Shown piece after piece: positions 1-7,960 of a DNA stretch of 64,000 nt; positions within the stretch are counted from its first letter, which is position 1, and the number at the start of each line of letters is the position of its first letter. Below the pieces are notes generated by a model. The model ran no database searches. It saw only the letters and a program-made list of their open reading frames with translations, and was not told the DNA's origin. This DNA comes from Massilia sp. Root418 (GTDB taxonomy: Bacteria > Pseudomonadota > Gammaproteobacteria > Burkholderiales > Burkholderiaceae_D). The stretch is from NCBI RefSeq assembly GCF_001425265.1, contig NZ_LMEC01000025.1, positions 124,305 to 188,304 on the forward strand, written 5' to 3'. Made by a program: the position numbers and the translations under genes.

Positions 1-342
1 TCCCTCCTCGTCCACCCTGCGGTACTCCACGTTCCACACCGCGATGCCGTGCTTCACCAGGTCCCCCGCCATGTTGTGCATCTGCGCGATGCCGCCGAAA
101 TGCACGGTCCAGCAGCCGCCGTGGATCAGGATCACCACCGGGAACGGTCCCGGCCCGGCCGGCTTGAACAGCTCCACGAACTGCGACGGCGCGCCGCCGT
201 AGGCCAGGTGGCGGTCCGGCTTGGGGCCGGACAGCGCCAGGTAGTCCTGCAGCGTCATGGGCGCGGCCGTGGCTGCGGCGTGGCCGCCGGCTGCGCCGGC
301 AATGGCTGCGGCACACAGGGTCTTGCGGAAGGTGGTCAGCAT
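1..342 (-). CDS. Exported alpha/beta hydrolase, arylformamidase/BD-FAE-like (partial, N-terminal 114 residues)
   Basis: Only the first 114 codons lie in the window; the rest is beyond position 1. The N-terminus (MLTTFRKTLCAAAIAGAAGG) is a Sec-type signal peptide rich in Ala/Gly, so the product should be periplasmic or secreted. At about residues 72-76 the motif HGGCW matches the oxyanion-hole HGG-x-W motif of the carboxylesterase/arylformamidase branch of alpha/beta hydrolases, followed by WNVEYRR, typical of the strand and turn after it. The catalytic Ser, Asp and His are not visible. It lies 65 bp downstream of the TonB-dependent receptor on the same strand and is probably the last known member of that operon, where it could hydrolyse an ester or amide of the imported or oxidised compound. 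Family assignment is fairly sure; substrate is unknown. Confidence 0.75.
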   Translation of the reverse strand, partial: MLTTFRKTLCAAAIAGAAGGHAAATAAPMTLQDYLALSGPKPDRHLAYGGAPSQFVELFKPAGPGPFPVVILIHGGCWTVHFGGIAQMHNMAGDLVKHGIAVWNVEYRRVDEEG

Positions 343-407
343 GGGCTATCCATAAAAAACGGGACAAGGCGCAGCATACCGCGCCTTGCCCCGGCTGTCA
401 TGCCGCC

Positions 408-2870
408 TTAGAACTTGTAGCTGGCGCGCGCGTAGTAGTAGCCGCCATTGATACCGAACGGCGAGAACGAGGGATAGACCGTCACCGCCGAGTTGTCCAG
501 GTTGGCGCGGTACACGGCCAGCAGCTGGGCGTTCACCTGGTCCGGATACTTGTTGAACAGGTTGTTGCCGCCTGCCGACAGGGTCCAGCCGTTGCTCATG
601 CGGTAGCTCACTTCCAGGTCGGTGACCGCCGTCACGCCGATCTCGGTCTTGTAGTAATCCGCGCCGTCCGGCGTGCCCCATTCGGACGACTTGCCATAGA
701 TCGCCTCGCGCAGGTTCACGGTCCACGCGCCCTTCTTCCACAAGGCGCCCAGGTTCAGGCGCATTTTAGGCGACGCGGTCTCGATGTCCGAGATGGCGGT
801 CTTGTCGAGCAGGGTTTGCGGCCGCAGCTGCACCGGCGCCTGGTTCACCTTGATGACGGTGACCTTGTTGTAGTTGGCGGCCGCCGACCAGTCCACCCTG
901 CCATAGTCGCCGTAGTTGCTGTTCAAGGTGGCCACGAACTCCAGGCCGCGCGAGCGGGTGTTGACGGCGTTGGAGAAGATGTTGATACCGGTCTGCACCA
1001 CCGTCGGATCGAGCACGTTGCCGTTGGCGAGGATGGCCGCCGTGACCGCCGGCGAGTTGTCCGCGCCGCCGGAGCCGTACAGCGAACCGCTGCCGACGAT
1101 GCGGTCGCGGATGGTGATCTGGTAGGCGTCCAGCGTGAGCGCGACATTGCTCGACGGGTTGAGCACCAGGCCGGCGCTGAAGTTGGTGGACTTCTCCGGC
1201 TTCAGGCCATTCACGCCCACCAGCGCGGCGCCCGGCGAATTGGGCGCCAGCTGCACGAAGGCGCTGCGCGGCGACACATTGGTGGCCGAATAGTACTGCT
1301 CGGCCAGCGTGGGCGCGCGGAAGCCGTTGCTGACCGTGCCGCGCAGCGCGAAGGCGGGCGAGAAGTCGTAGCGGCTGGTGATCTTGCCCACCTTGGCGTT
1401 GCCGAAGTCGCTGAAGTGCTCGTAGCGCGCGGCCAGGTCCACCGTCAGCGCGTCCACCGGGAATACGATCAGGTTGGCGTACACCGCCTTGTTGTTGCGG
1501 TCATGCTTGCCGGCGTCGGTCAGCGAGAAGCCGGGATAGGACTGCGAGCCCTCCTTGTAGCGCGAGAACTCGTCGCCGGCCTGGATCTGGTACTTGTCCA
1601 CCCGGTACTCCAGGCCGAGCGCGAAGGTGGCCGGCCTGGTCCCCACCAGGTTCAGTTCACGGCTGAAGTCCAGGTTGTTGGTCCACTGGGTGGCGATGAA
1701 GGCGCCGGCGGCAAACACGGTGGGCGTGAATCCCTTGTCCTGGTACAGCGACACGTTGGCCGAATCCTCGACCCCGATTTCCGCCTTGTCGCGGCCATAG
1801 GTGGTGCTCAGCTCCCAGTTCCAGGCGCCCGCGAGCTTGCCCTTCATGCCGGCGGTGAACGCATAGTCCTGGTCCTTGATGGTTTCCTTGGGGCTGAAAC
1901 CGAGCGGATAAACCTGCGGCAGCCGGTTGGGCATGCGGTAGTTCTCGTAGGCGCGCGCCTCCTTGCGGCCCACGGTGCCGAAGGCGTAGAGGGAAGTATC
2001 GTCGTCGATGTCGTAGCCGGCGTTCACGCCGAAGACGGTGAGGTGGTACTGCGCGTCGCCGCTGATCTTGTTCAGGTTGGGGTAGCCCGGCGCCTGCAGC
2101 AAGGGCATGTTCTTGATGTTGGCCGCGTCCACCACGCGCGGATCGAGGCCGCCGCGGTTGGAAAAGTCGTGGTATTTCGATTCCGCGCTCAGGCTCACGA
2201 AGGCCCGGTCGAACGGCGTGAAGCCGGCGTTGCCCATGCCGTCGGCGGTCCTGCCGCCGCCGTCGGAGTAGCCGCCGCCGTTCACGTTGAAGGTGCCGCC
2301 CTTGTTGTTGGACTTGAGGATGATGTTGATCACGCCGGCGATGGCGTCGGTGCCGTACTGGGCCGCCGCGCCGTCCTGCAGCACCTCGATGTGGTCGATC
2401 ATGGCCACCGGGATGTAGCTCAGGTCGGCCGCCGCCCCGCCCTGGAACGGCCCGCCCAGCACCGCCAGGTTGGAGGTGCCGTGGCGGCGCTTGCCGTTCA
2501 CCAGCACCAGGGTGTTGTTGGGGCTCAGGCCGCGCAGGCGGGCCGACAGGGTCAGGTTGGCGGTGTCGCCGCCGAAGGCCTGGGCCGTGAAAGACGGCAG
2601 GTTCTGCGCCAGCGCCTGCATCAGGTCGGGCTGGCCGGTGCGCGCCAGCGAGGCGTTGTCCAGCACCTGGATGGGCGAGGCGCTGTTCTCCACCTTCAGG
2701 CCGCTGGCGCGGGTGCCGGTGACGATCACCGCGCCCGCCGACGAGGGCGTGACGGCGGCGCCGGCCACCGCGTCGGCCTGCGCGCCGCTGGCTTCTTCCG
2801 CCGCATACGAGAGTCCCGAGTACAGCACCATGATGGCTGCTGCGCATGCTTTCAGTCTGGCCTTCTGCAT
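408..2870 (-). CDS. TonB-dependent outer-membrane receptor
   Basis: An 820-residue outer-membrane active transporter. A signal peptide (about residues 1-23, ending SYA) is followed by a TonB-box-like AVIVTGTR near residue 47, then a plug domain with the usual landmarks (LSARLRGLSPNNTLVLVNGK, VLQDGAAAQYGTDAIAGVIN). The remainder is a Tyr/Asn/Gly-rich 22-strand barrel ending in the aromatic C-terminus YYYARASYKF expected for BAM-dependent insertion. GAAGGGG lies just upstream of the ATG at 2870. The gene starts 35 bp after the RidA-like gene and is co-oriented with it, so the ligand is probably an amine-containing compound or its precursor processed by the neighbours. No FecA-type N-terminal signalling domain and no adjacent sigma/anti-sigma pair are present. 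The ligand cannot be read from the sequence; siderophore uptake is possible but not favoured by context. Confidence 0.93.
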   Translation of the reverse strand: MQKARLKACAAAIMVLYSGLSYAAEEASGAQADAVAGAAVTPSSAGAVIVTGTRASGLKVENSASPIQVLDNASLARTGQPDLMQALAQNLPSFTAQAFGGDTANLTLSARLRGLSPNNTLVLVNGKRRHGTSNLAVLGGPFQGGAAADLSYIPVAMIDHIEVLQDGAAAQYGTDAIAGVINIILKSNNKGGTFNVNGGGYSDGGGRTADGMGNAGFTPFDRAFVSLSAESKYHDFSNRGGLDPRVVDAANIKNMPLLQAPGYPNLNKISGDAQYHLTVFGVNAGYDIDDDTSLYAFGTVGRKEARAYENYRMPNRLPQVYPLGFSPKETIKDQDYAFTAGMKGKLAGAWNWELSTTYGRDKAEIGVEDSANVSLYQDKGFTPTVFAAGAFIATQWTNNLDFSRELNLVGTRPATFALGLEYRVDKYQIQAGDEFSRYKEGSQSYPGFSLTDAGKHDRNNKAVYANLIVFPVDALTVDLAARYEHFSDFGNAKVGKITSRYDFSPAFALRGTVSNGFRAPTLAEQYYSATNVSPRSAFVQLAPNSPGAALVGVNGLKPEKSTNFSAGLVLNPSSNVALTLDAYQITIRDRIVGSGSLYGSGGADNSPAVTAAILANGNVLDPTVVQTGINIFSNAVNTRSRGLEFVATLNSNYGDYGRVDWSAAANYNKVTVIKVNQAPVQLRPQTLLDKTAISDIETASPKMRLNLGALWKKGAWTVNLREAIYGKSSEWGTPDGADYYKTEIGVTAVTDLEVSYRMSNGWTLSAGGNNLFNKYPDQVNAQLLAVYRANLDNSAVTVYPSFSPFGINGGYYYARASYKF

Positions 2871-2905
2871 AACGATACCCCTTCAATGTTGATATGGTTT
2901 GGTGC

Positions 2906-3430
2906 TTATTTTTTTGCGGCGACCACTTCGATTTCCACCAGCCAGCCCGGCACGTTCAGCGCGGCCACCTGCATCACGGCGCGCGCGGGCAGGTTGGGCT
3001 GGCTGCCGCCGAAGTACTGCGTGTAGGCTTCCATGAAGCCCTTCACGTCGGCGCGGCCGCCCTTGGCCGGGTCGCCCACCAGGAACACCTGCATCTTCAC
3101 CACGTCGCCCATGGCCAGGTTCATGCTCTTAAGGATCTCGTCGATCTTTTTCAGCACGCCCATGGTCTGGGTCTTGGTGTCGCCATAGGCCGCCAGCGAG
3201 TCCGGCGCGGCGGCCTTGTCGATCACCGGCGGCACCTGCCCGCTGATGAAGTGGATGGTGGCGTTGGGCGGCAGCGTCACCGCCTGGGCGATGGGAAAAT
3301 CCGAGCCGGGGATCTTGTGGCGGACAATCTCTTGCGCCTGCGGCTGGACCTGGGACTGGGCCTGGGCCAGGCCGGCCGAGGACAGCAGCGCCAGCATGGC
3401 GAAGGCGTTCGATACGGTAGTTTTGTTCAT
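2906..3430 (-). CDS. Exported RidA (YjgF/YER057c/UK114) family protein, probable imine/enamine deaminase
   Basis: A 174-residue protein whose C-terminal about 135 residues are a RidA fold, preceded by a clear signal peptide (MNKTTVSNAFAMLALLSSAG, then LAQAQ). Classic RidA is cytoplasmic and hydrolyses reactive enamines/imines from PLP enzymes and amino-acid oxidases. The substrate-carboxylate Arg context (LPARAV) and the late Glu (EIEVV) of active RidA are both present. The reading frame extends upstream of 3430, but that part overlaps the cytochrome gene; the ATG at 3430 gives the signal peptide and an 8-bp gap to the cytochrome stop. Position between a flavin amine oxidase/cytochrome pair and a TonB receptor suggests it hydrolyses, in the periplasm, the imine made by the oxidase. 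That role is inferred. Many RidA paralogs lack deaminase activity. Confidence 0.88.
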   Translation of the reverse strand: MNKTTVSNAFAMLALLSSAGLAQAQSQVQPQAQEIVRHKIPGSDFPIAQAVTLPPNATIHFISGQVPPVIDKAAAPDSLAAYGDTKTQTMGVLKKIDEILKSMNLAMGDVVKMQVFLVGDPAKGGRADVKGFMEAYTQYFGGSQPNLPARAVMQVAALNVPGWLVEIEVVAAKK

Positions 3431-3438
3431 GGCTGCTT

Positions 3439-3843
3439 TCAGTGTTTGTTGGACATCTGGCCGTTCGCGTATTGCGGCACGCCGAGCTGGCTGCGCAGCG
3501 CGCCCACTTCTTCTGCCTTCAACGGCGGCGCCTTGTTGCCCCAGGCCGCGCGCGCGAAACTGAGCACGGCGGCGATGTCGTCGTCGCTCAGGCTGGCGCT
3601 GAAGTCGGGCATGCCGCCGCGCCCCTGCAGCAGCACCATGGCCACCTCCGGCGCGGGCCCCTGCACCAGCGGATTGCCCGCCAGCGCGGGGAAGGCACCC
3701 GGTATGCCCTTGCCGCTGGCCTGGTGGCACGCGGCGCAGTTCTTCTGGAACAGCGCCTTGCCGTCGGCGCGCGCGTGCGGCGCCGCTGCCAGGGCGGCGA
3801 CGGCCGACGCGGCCGCCATCAACGTTGCGGTGGAACGCCTCAT
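3439..3843 (-). CDS. Periplasmic mono-haem class I c-type cytochrome
   Basis: A 134-residue protein with a signal peptide (residues 1 to about 26, ending ARA) and one haem attachment motif, CAACH, about ten residues into the mature chain. A downstream GGMPDF supplies the likely axial Met, as in small class I cytochromes. It overlaps the amine oxidase stop by 4 nt (ATGA, 3840-3843), so the two are translationally coupled. The natural reading is that it takes electrons from the reduced FAD of the neighbouring oxidase and passes them to the respiratory chain, making that enzyme a dehydrogenase in practice rather than an H2O2-forming oxidase. Haem binding is certain from the motif; the partner is inferred from gene order. 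Confidence 0.92.
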   Translation of the reverse strand: MRRSTATLMAAASAVAALAAAPHARADGKALFQKNCAACHQASGKGIPGAFPALAGNPLVQGPAPEVAMVLLQGRGGMPDFSASLSDDDIAAVLSFARAAWGNKAPPLKAEEVGALRSQLGVPQYANGQMSNKH

Positions 3844-5408
3844 GCGCTGGCCCTTTCATGGATCTTGGCCAGCTGCTGCCAGGCCGACTCGATGGCGCCG
3901 GCCTGCCAGCCGGTCAGATAGCTCAGGTGTTCGCCGGCCAGCAGCACGCGGCCCTCGCCCTCCAGCAGCACCGGGTAGGCCTGCTTGCGGCTCTCGTCGT
4001 TCCAGTCGGCCCAGCCGCCCAGGTTGTACTGCACCCGGTGCCAGGCCACCGAAAAGGCGCTCTCGAACGATTCGCGGTAGGCGGGGAAGATCTTTTCGCC
4101 CGCCGCCACGGCGAATTCGGCGCGCTCGGCCGGCGTCATGGCGCTTACCTCGATGGCCGCCGTCTGGTAGTTGTAGTAGCCCAGCAGCACGCCCTTCTGC
4201 TTTTGCCAGCTGGACGAGGGCAGCGAAATGGTGTTGATGCCCTTGATGTCGGTGAGCACGTGGCCGCCGTAGATCTGGTCGTCCTCTTCCCAGAAGCGGC
4301 GCTTCATCTGCAGGCCGATTTTGCCGACCGGCGCATAGGCCACCTGCTTGATGGCGGCCTTGAACTTGGGAGAGAAGTCGGTGTCGATCATGCGCAGCAC
4401 GGACAGCGGGATGGTGCACAGGCAGTAGTCGGCCTGCACGGTGGCGACCTTGCCGCTGGCGGTGTCCTTGTAGGTCACCGCCACATGGTTTTCGCCGTGG
4501 CGTATGGTCTGCACCTCGGCGCGGAAACGGATGTTTTTTCCGACGCGTTTTTCAAACGCCTTCGCAATCTGGTCCATGCCGCCCACCGGCTGGAACATGG
4601 TGTTCTGCATGGGGAAGTCCTGCACGGCGCTGTACACATTGCCGACCTTCGATTCCAGCAGCTCCCTGAAGCCCAGCGGGTCGGACTCCTTGCCCGCGCC
4701 GGGCATCATGCCGGCGCCGGGATTGACCGCGTAGCCGCGCCCGCTGCGCCCCTTGTAGCGCAGGTCGCCCGCGTCCAGCTGGCCTTCGTGCGCCAGGTAG
4801 TCCAGCAGCAGTCGCTGGTCCTGCTCGGTGAGCGCCTGGTCGATCTGCTTGGATTTGACCGACTTGGCCAGCAGCTCGGCCACGTGGCCGCGCATGTCGG
4901 CCTTGATCTGCGCGGGCCGCAGGCGCTGCCGCGACAGCGGACCGCCGTTTTCCAGGTAGACGATGGAATGGTCGTTATCGTTCACCATCACTTCCAGCGG
5001 CACCTCGAACAAGCGCGTGTAGTGCAGCGTGGACTGGTGGTGCAACGGGATGCGCCACGGACCGTGGTTGATGTACTGGCCCTGGTCGAACTGGCAGCGC
5101 TGCTCTTCGCCGCCCAGCTCCGTGAGCGCGAAGCCCTTGCGCGCGGTCTGGCAGCGCCCGCCGGCAAAGGCTCGCGCTTCCAGCACCTGGCACTGGTAGC
5201 CCAGCTTGGCCAGCTCGAACGCCGCCGTCATGCCGGCCAGGCCGGCGCCCAGGATCACCACCTTCTTGCCCTTGCCGCTGCCGCTCAGGGCGGGCGGCGC
5301 GGACATCGTCGACTCGATGCCCATGCCCCAGGCACTCATCGTGTTCAGCATCAGGCCCGTGCCGCCGACTGCTGCGGCCCGGTACAAGAAATCTCTCCTG
5401 CTTATCAT
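3840..5408 (-). CDS. Tat-exported flavin monoamine oxidase / L-amino-acid oxidase family protein
   Basis: A 522-residue FAD amine oxidase (MAO/LAAO superfamily). It begins MISRRDFLYRAAAVGGTG, a twin-arginine signal, so it is folded with FAD and exported. The Rossmann FAD motif VVILGAGLAGMTAAFELAK is at about residues 50-68, and the second FAD-contact region is near the C-terminus (LLAGEHLSYLTGWQAGAIES). The ATG at 5408 is preferred over an upstream in-frame TTG at 5414 because GGAGG (5415-5419 on the complement) is six bases ahead. It heads an operon with cytochrome c, RidA-like protein, TonB receptor and hydrolase. Such enzymes oxidise a primary or secondary amine or amino acid to the imine. 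Substrate is unknown: tryptophan-, tyramine- or polyamine-type compounds are possible. Confidence 0.9.
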   Translation of the reverse strand: MISRRDFLYRAAAVGGTGLMLNTMSAWGMGIESTMSAPPALSGSGKGKKVVILGAGLAGMTAAFELAKLGYQCQVLEARAFAGGRCQTARKGFALTELGGEEQRCQFDQGQYINHGPWRIPLHHQSTLHYTRLFEVPLEVMVNDNDHSIVYLENGGPLSRQRLRPAQIKADMRGHVAELLAKSVKSKQIDQALTEQDQRLLLDYLAHEGQLDAGDLRYKGRSGRGYAVNPGAGMMPGAGKESDPLGFRELLESKVGNVYSAVQDFPMQNTMFQPVGGMDQIAKAFEKRVGKNIRFRAEVQTIRHGENHVAVTYKDTASGKVATVQADYCLCTIPLSVLRMIDTDFSPKFKAAIKQVAYAPVGKIGLQMKRRFWEEDDQIYGGHVLTDIKGINTISLPSSSWQKQKGVLLGYYNYQTAAIEVSAMTPAERAEFAVAAGEKIFPAYRESFESAFSVAWHRVQYNLGGWADWNDESRKQAYPVLLEGEGRVLLAGEHLSYLTGWQAGAIESAWQQLAKIHERASA

Positions 5409-5420
5409 CGGCAACCTCCA

Positions 5421-5436
5421 GGTAGTTGAAACTACC
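5421..5436 (-). promoter_or_regulatory. Perfect inverted repeat next to the amine-oxidase ribosome binding site
   Basis: GGTAGTT-GA-AACTACC, 7-bp perfect arms and a 2-bp centre. It lies immediately before the GGAGG ribosome binding site of the amine oxidase, so it could be a repressor operator or, in RNA, a small hairpin beside the translation start. No adjacent regulator gene is seen. Confidence 0.4.
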
Positions 5437-5438
5437 CT

Positions 5439-5453
5439 GATTGCTTAGCAATC
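5439..5453 (-). promoter_or_regulatory. Second inverted repeat in the amine-oxidase leader
   Basis: GATTGCT-T-AGCAATC, perfect 7-bp arms, two bases from the repeat at 5421-5436. Upstream of it (5454-5525) is an AT-rich stretch, unusual for this genome, that probably carries the promoter; no hexamer pair there is convincing enough to mark. The two palindromes side by side look like a composite operator. Confidence 0.4.
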
Positions 5454-5651
5454 GCCGTGCCAATAAATCATAAATGTAATATACATATGCGAAATAAAAC
5501 AAAGATCGGCAAAGCGTAAAAACAATGTGGCTGCGTGGCGGCGCCGCCCCAGAGCGGCAGCCGGCGGTCCGGCGCGGCGGCGGCGAACGGACTCTTTTCC
5601 CGCGCGCGCAACTCTATTTTGCAGTGCAGCATACTGCCGTCCACGACAATG

Positions 5652-5682
5652 AAAAAGGCCGTGGCGGGTAAGCGCCACGGCC
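5652..5682 (-). terminator. Rho-independent terminator of the transposase-like gene
   Basis: Read on the minus strand, a 10-bp stem (GGCCGTGGCG with CGCCACGGCC, 6-base loop) is followed by five T (complement of 5652-5656). It starts 62 bp after the stop at 5745. The rest of 5454-5744 holds no gene that I can support. Confidence 0.75.
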
Positions 5683-5744
5683 TGTCACTTTCAATGTGCT
5701 ATTTTGATGCAGCGCACCATCGCGATGCCCCGCCAAGGGGAATG

Positions 5745-7742
5745 CTAGCCTGCCAGCGCGGCCACGATGCGTTCGAAACTGGCGTACTGGCCCGGCGGCG
5801 CAATGTGCTGGCGGGCCAGGAAGTCGCTGGCGCGCAGGCGCGCCACCTCGGCCGACGACAGGCGCCGGTGCGCCACGCTGCGCTCGGCGATATGGCAGGC
5901 GTGGAAATGCATCGGCGCCTGCGGGTCGAGCAGGTAGATGGTGTCCAGGCTGGAGGTGTCGCACGCGACCTTCACGTGCCACTGGCCGCGCTGTGCGGCG
6001 CGCTCGAACCAGCGCCCTTCCACCGCCCGCCCGCAGCTGTAGTAGGTGCCGTGCAGGCAGATCCCTTCGGCGGTGACAACCGCGTCGTGCACCGGCAGCA
6101 GGCTGCAATGGACCAGCTCCTCGGCGTACTGCCGCAAGGCCGTGCCGCGCTGTGCCACGCCCCAGTCCCACAGCTGCTGCGGCGTGGTGCCGTCCGGCTG
6201 GCGCGCGTGGTTGTAGGCCAGCACGCCGTTGATGACGATGCGGGTGAACTGCTCCAGGTCGAGCACGGCGTCCAGCCGTCCGCACGGCAGCGGCGCGGCC
6301 ACGCCAGCCTCGCCCGCGGCCGCTACCGCTTCAGACGCAGCTGCCGCTGCGGCGGTGTCGCTGGCTGTGGCCGTGGCCGTGGCTGTGGCTGTGGCTGTGG
6401 CTGTGGCTGCGGCTGTGGCTGTGGCTGTGGCTGTGGCCGTGGCTGTGGCGGTGGCTGTGGCGGTGGCGTTGGCTGCGCCCTGGCCAGCGGCAGCGGCATC
6501 GAGCGGGCGCAGCGTGAAGCGCTTGCCCAGCTCCGCGCTCCACGCCGACGGTGCCTGACCCGGTGCGACCAGGCAGCGCACGTTGAAGTTGTTCAGCAGC
6601 GTGCTGTCGGCGCCGTCGTCGGCATTGCCCAGCAGCGCCGCGTCGGCGAACAACAGTTCCGGCAGGTGGCGCGAGGGCCACGCGCCGGACGGGATATCGA
6701 GGCCGTGGCGCAGGCAGTAGCGGCGCTTGTCGGCCGCGCTGTTGGCCAGCGCCATCAGCGCGTGCGGCCAGCTGGGTTGCTCCATGCTGACGTAGACGCC
6801 CGCCACCACGCCGCTGAAAATGTCCGTTACCACGTACAGCCAGGGCTTGCCGGTCGCCTGGTTGCGGTCCGCGCGCGACACCAGCTGCACCTCCGCCCGC
6901 ACCGCTTCCACGCGGAAGGCCGCGCCGGGACGGCCAGGGCGCGCGATGTCGCTATCGGCCGCCAGCGGCGGCGCCATGCGCTGCGGCTCCATCATGTGGT
7001 CCTGCTCCAGCCAATAGCTGAACTGGCCGAAAGTGGGCAGCTCCTGCACCGCATCGTGGCGCTGCACGCGCAAGGTGCCGGGGGCGATGCTGCGCCGGCA
7101 GAAGAAGTCGCGCAGCATCTGGTCGAAGATGGCGCGGCGCGACAGGCCCGGATGGGTGGCCGGATGGCGCGCCACGGCAACGCGGAACACCGCCCGCATC
7201 TGCGCGTCCACGTTCACGCCAGGCGCCGCGCCTTCCTTGCGCGGGCGCCCGCGCTTGACGCCTTCGGAGGCCGCGCGCGTCTTGCCGCGCCCGCCGGATT
7301 TGGCGTAGTCGGGCAGCAGCGCGTTCGGCGTCTGGCCGCGCTGCCAGTAACGGCGCAGGTAGCGGTAGATGGTGGGGTGCGACACGCCGTGGCGCTGGGT
7401 GTACTCCGACACCAGCTGGCCGCGCCGGCGCGGCTCATAGATGGCCGGCTCCATGGCGGTCAGCTCGCGCACGATCTCCCAGGCGCGGGCGCGCAGCTTC
7501 AGGTGCTTCTCCGGCAGCATGTCCTGGTTCACCACCACCATATAGGGATCGTCGGGCAGCAGCCGCGCGCGCCCCGAAGCCAGGTCGGCCTGCAGCACGG
7601 CCATGCGCGCCAGCTCCGCCTCGGCGCTGAGCGCCTGCACGTCGTACACATAAGCGGCGGTTTGCGCCGCATCTATCCACAGCACGCGGATCGTTTTGCG
7701 ATCCGGCCCCGCGTATTCAAGAAGGTCATTTCGGGATATCAC
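5745..7742 (-). CDS. Solitary TnsB/Mu-type DDE transposase-like protein with altered catalytic motifs
   Basis: A 665-residue protein resembling TnsB/MuA-class transposases. An N-terminal DNA-binding region with an HTH (about residues 108-133, VSEYTQRHGVSHPTIYRYLR) precedes an RNase H-like core (about 275-415) and a C-terminal beta domain (about 480-600, with LYNHARQ-like AYNHARQPDGTTPQQLWDWG). The core retains family wording (KPWLYVVTDIFSGVVAG, AWPSRHLPELLFAD). Where I recall IDAT in relatives, this protein has VEAV (Glu279), and the KG-x-VE motif is absent (WSAELGKRF). Asp367 is kept; Glu279 and Asp367 are 88 residues apart, the TnsB spacing. A Thr-Ala repeat fills residues 427-457. No TnsA, TnsC or TniQ gene and no flanking ends are visible. 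It may be a domesticated or decaying transposase. Translation starts at the ATG at 7742. Confidence 0.75.
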   Translation of the reverse strand: MISRNDLLEYAGPDRKTIRVLWIDAAQTAAYVYDVQALSAEAELARMAVLQADLASGRARLLPDDPYMVVVNQDMLPEKHLKLRARAWEIVRELTAMEPAIYEPRRRGQLVSEYTQRHGVSHPTIYRYLRRYWQRGQTPNALLPDYAKSGGRGKTRAASEGVKRGRPRKEGAAPGVNVDAQMRAVFRVAVARHPATHPGLSRRAIFDQMLRDFFCRRSIAPGTLRVQRHDAVQELPTFGQFSYWLEQDHMMEPQRMAPPLAADSDIARPGRPGAAFRVEAVRAEVQLVSRADRNQATGKPWLYVVTDIFSGVVAGVYVSMEQPSWPHALMALANSAADKRRYCLRHGLDIPSGAWPSRHLPELLFADAALLGNADDGADSTLLNNFNVRCLVAPGQAPSAWSAELGKRFTLRPLDAAAAGQGAANATATATATATATATATATAAATATATATATATATASDTAAAAAASEAVAAAGEAGVAAPLPCGRLDAVLDLEQFTRIVINGVLAYNHARQPDGTTPQQLWDWGVAQRGTALRQYAEELVHCSLLPVHDAVVTAEGICLHGTYYSCGRAVEGRWFERAAQRGQWHVKVACDTSSLDTIYLLDPQAPMHFHACHIAERSVAHRRLSSAEVARLRASDFLARQHIAPPGQYASFERIVAALAG
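6363..6476. repeat. Hexanucleotide tandem repeat (GGCTGT and variants), about 18 units
   Basis: On the plus strand, consecutive units GGCTGT, GGCCGT, GGCGGT and GGCTGC run without interruption. On the coding (minus) strand they encode an alternating Thr-Ala linker in the transposase-like protein. Because the unit is 6 bp, gain or loss of units keeps the frame. Variant third positions suggest an old tract rather than a fresh expansion. Confidence 0.9.
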
Positions 7743-7913
7743 GTCACCCTCGCTGGACAGGAAAATAATGCTGTAGAAGCAAATTCCAGGCCAGATGGCA
7801 AAAAACAGTGCTTGCGGGGCGTGGCGGGGATAGCGCTAGCAAACCGCGCCCTGTTCCCGGGATGTTTTGGTGCGCCGCAGCAGCGGGCTGCACCGCCAGC
7901 GTGCGCGCGGACG

Positions 7914-7934
7914 AAAAAAAGGGCCTTGCGGCCC
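7914..7934 (-). terminator. Rho-independent terminator of the DEAD-box helicase
   Basis: On the minus strand GGGCC-GCAA-GGCCC is followed by seven T (complement of 7914-7920), 27 bp past the helicase stop. The rest of 7743-7960 shows no gene; it also carries the promoter region of the transposase-like gene. Confidence 0.8.
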
Positions 7935-7960
7935 TTTGGGTTTACTGCATTCCTCGCGGA

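Noticed and set aside
816-3026. A 736-codon plus-strand frame antisense to the TonB receptor
   Set aside because: It is a shadow of a gene with full receptor landmarks.
5454-5525. Exact -35/-10 assignment in the AT-rich leader of the amine-oxidase operon
   Set aside because: Several weak hexamer pairs fit equally with poor spacing, so none is marked.
6363-6476. Possible CRISPR or other non-coding repeat array
   Set aside because: Units are 6 bp without spacers and lie in frame inside a coding region.
5745-7742. A complete Tn7-like element
   Set aside because: No TnsA, TnsC, TniQ or cargo, and no terminal inverted repeats or target duplication can be seen around the gene.
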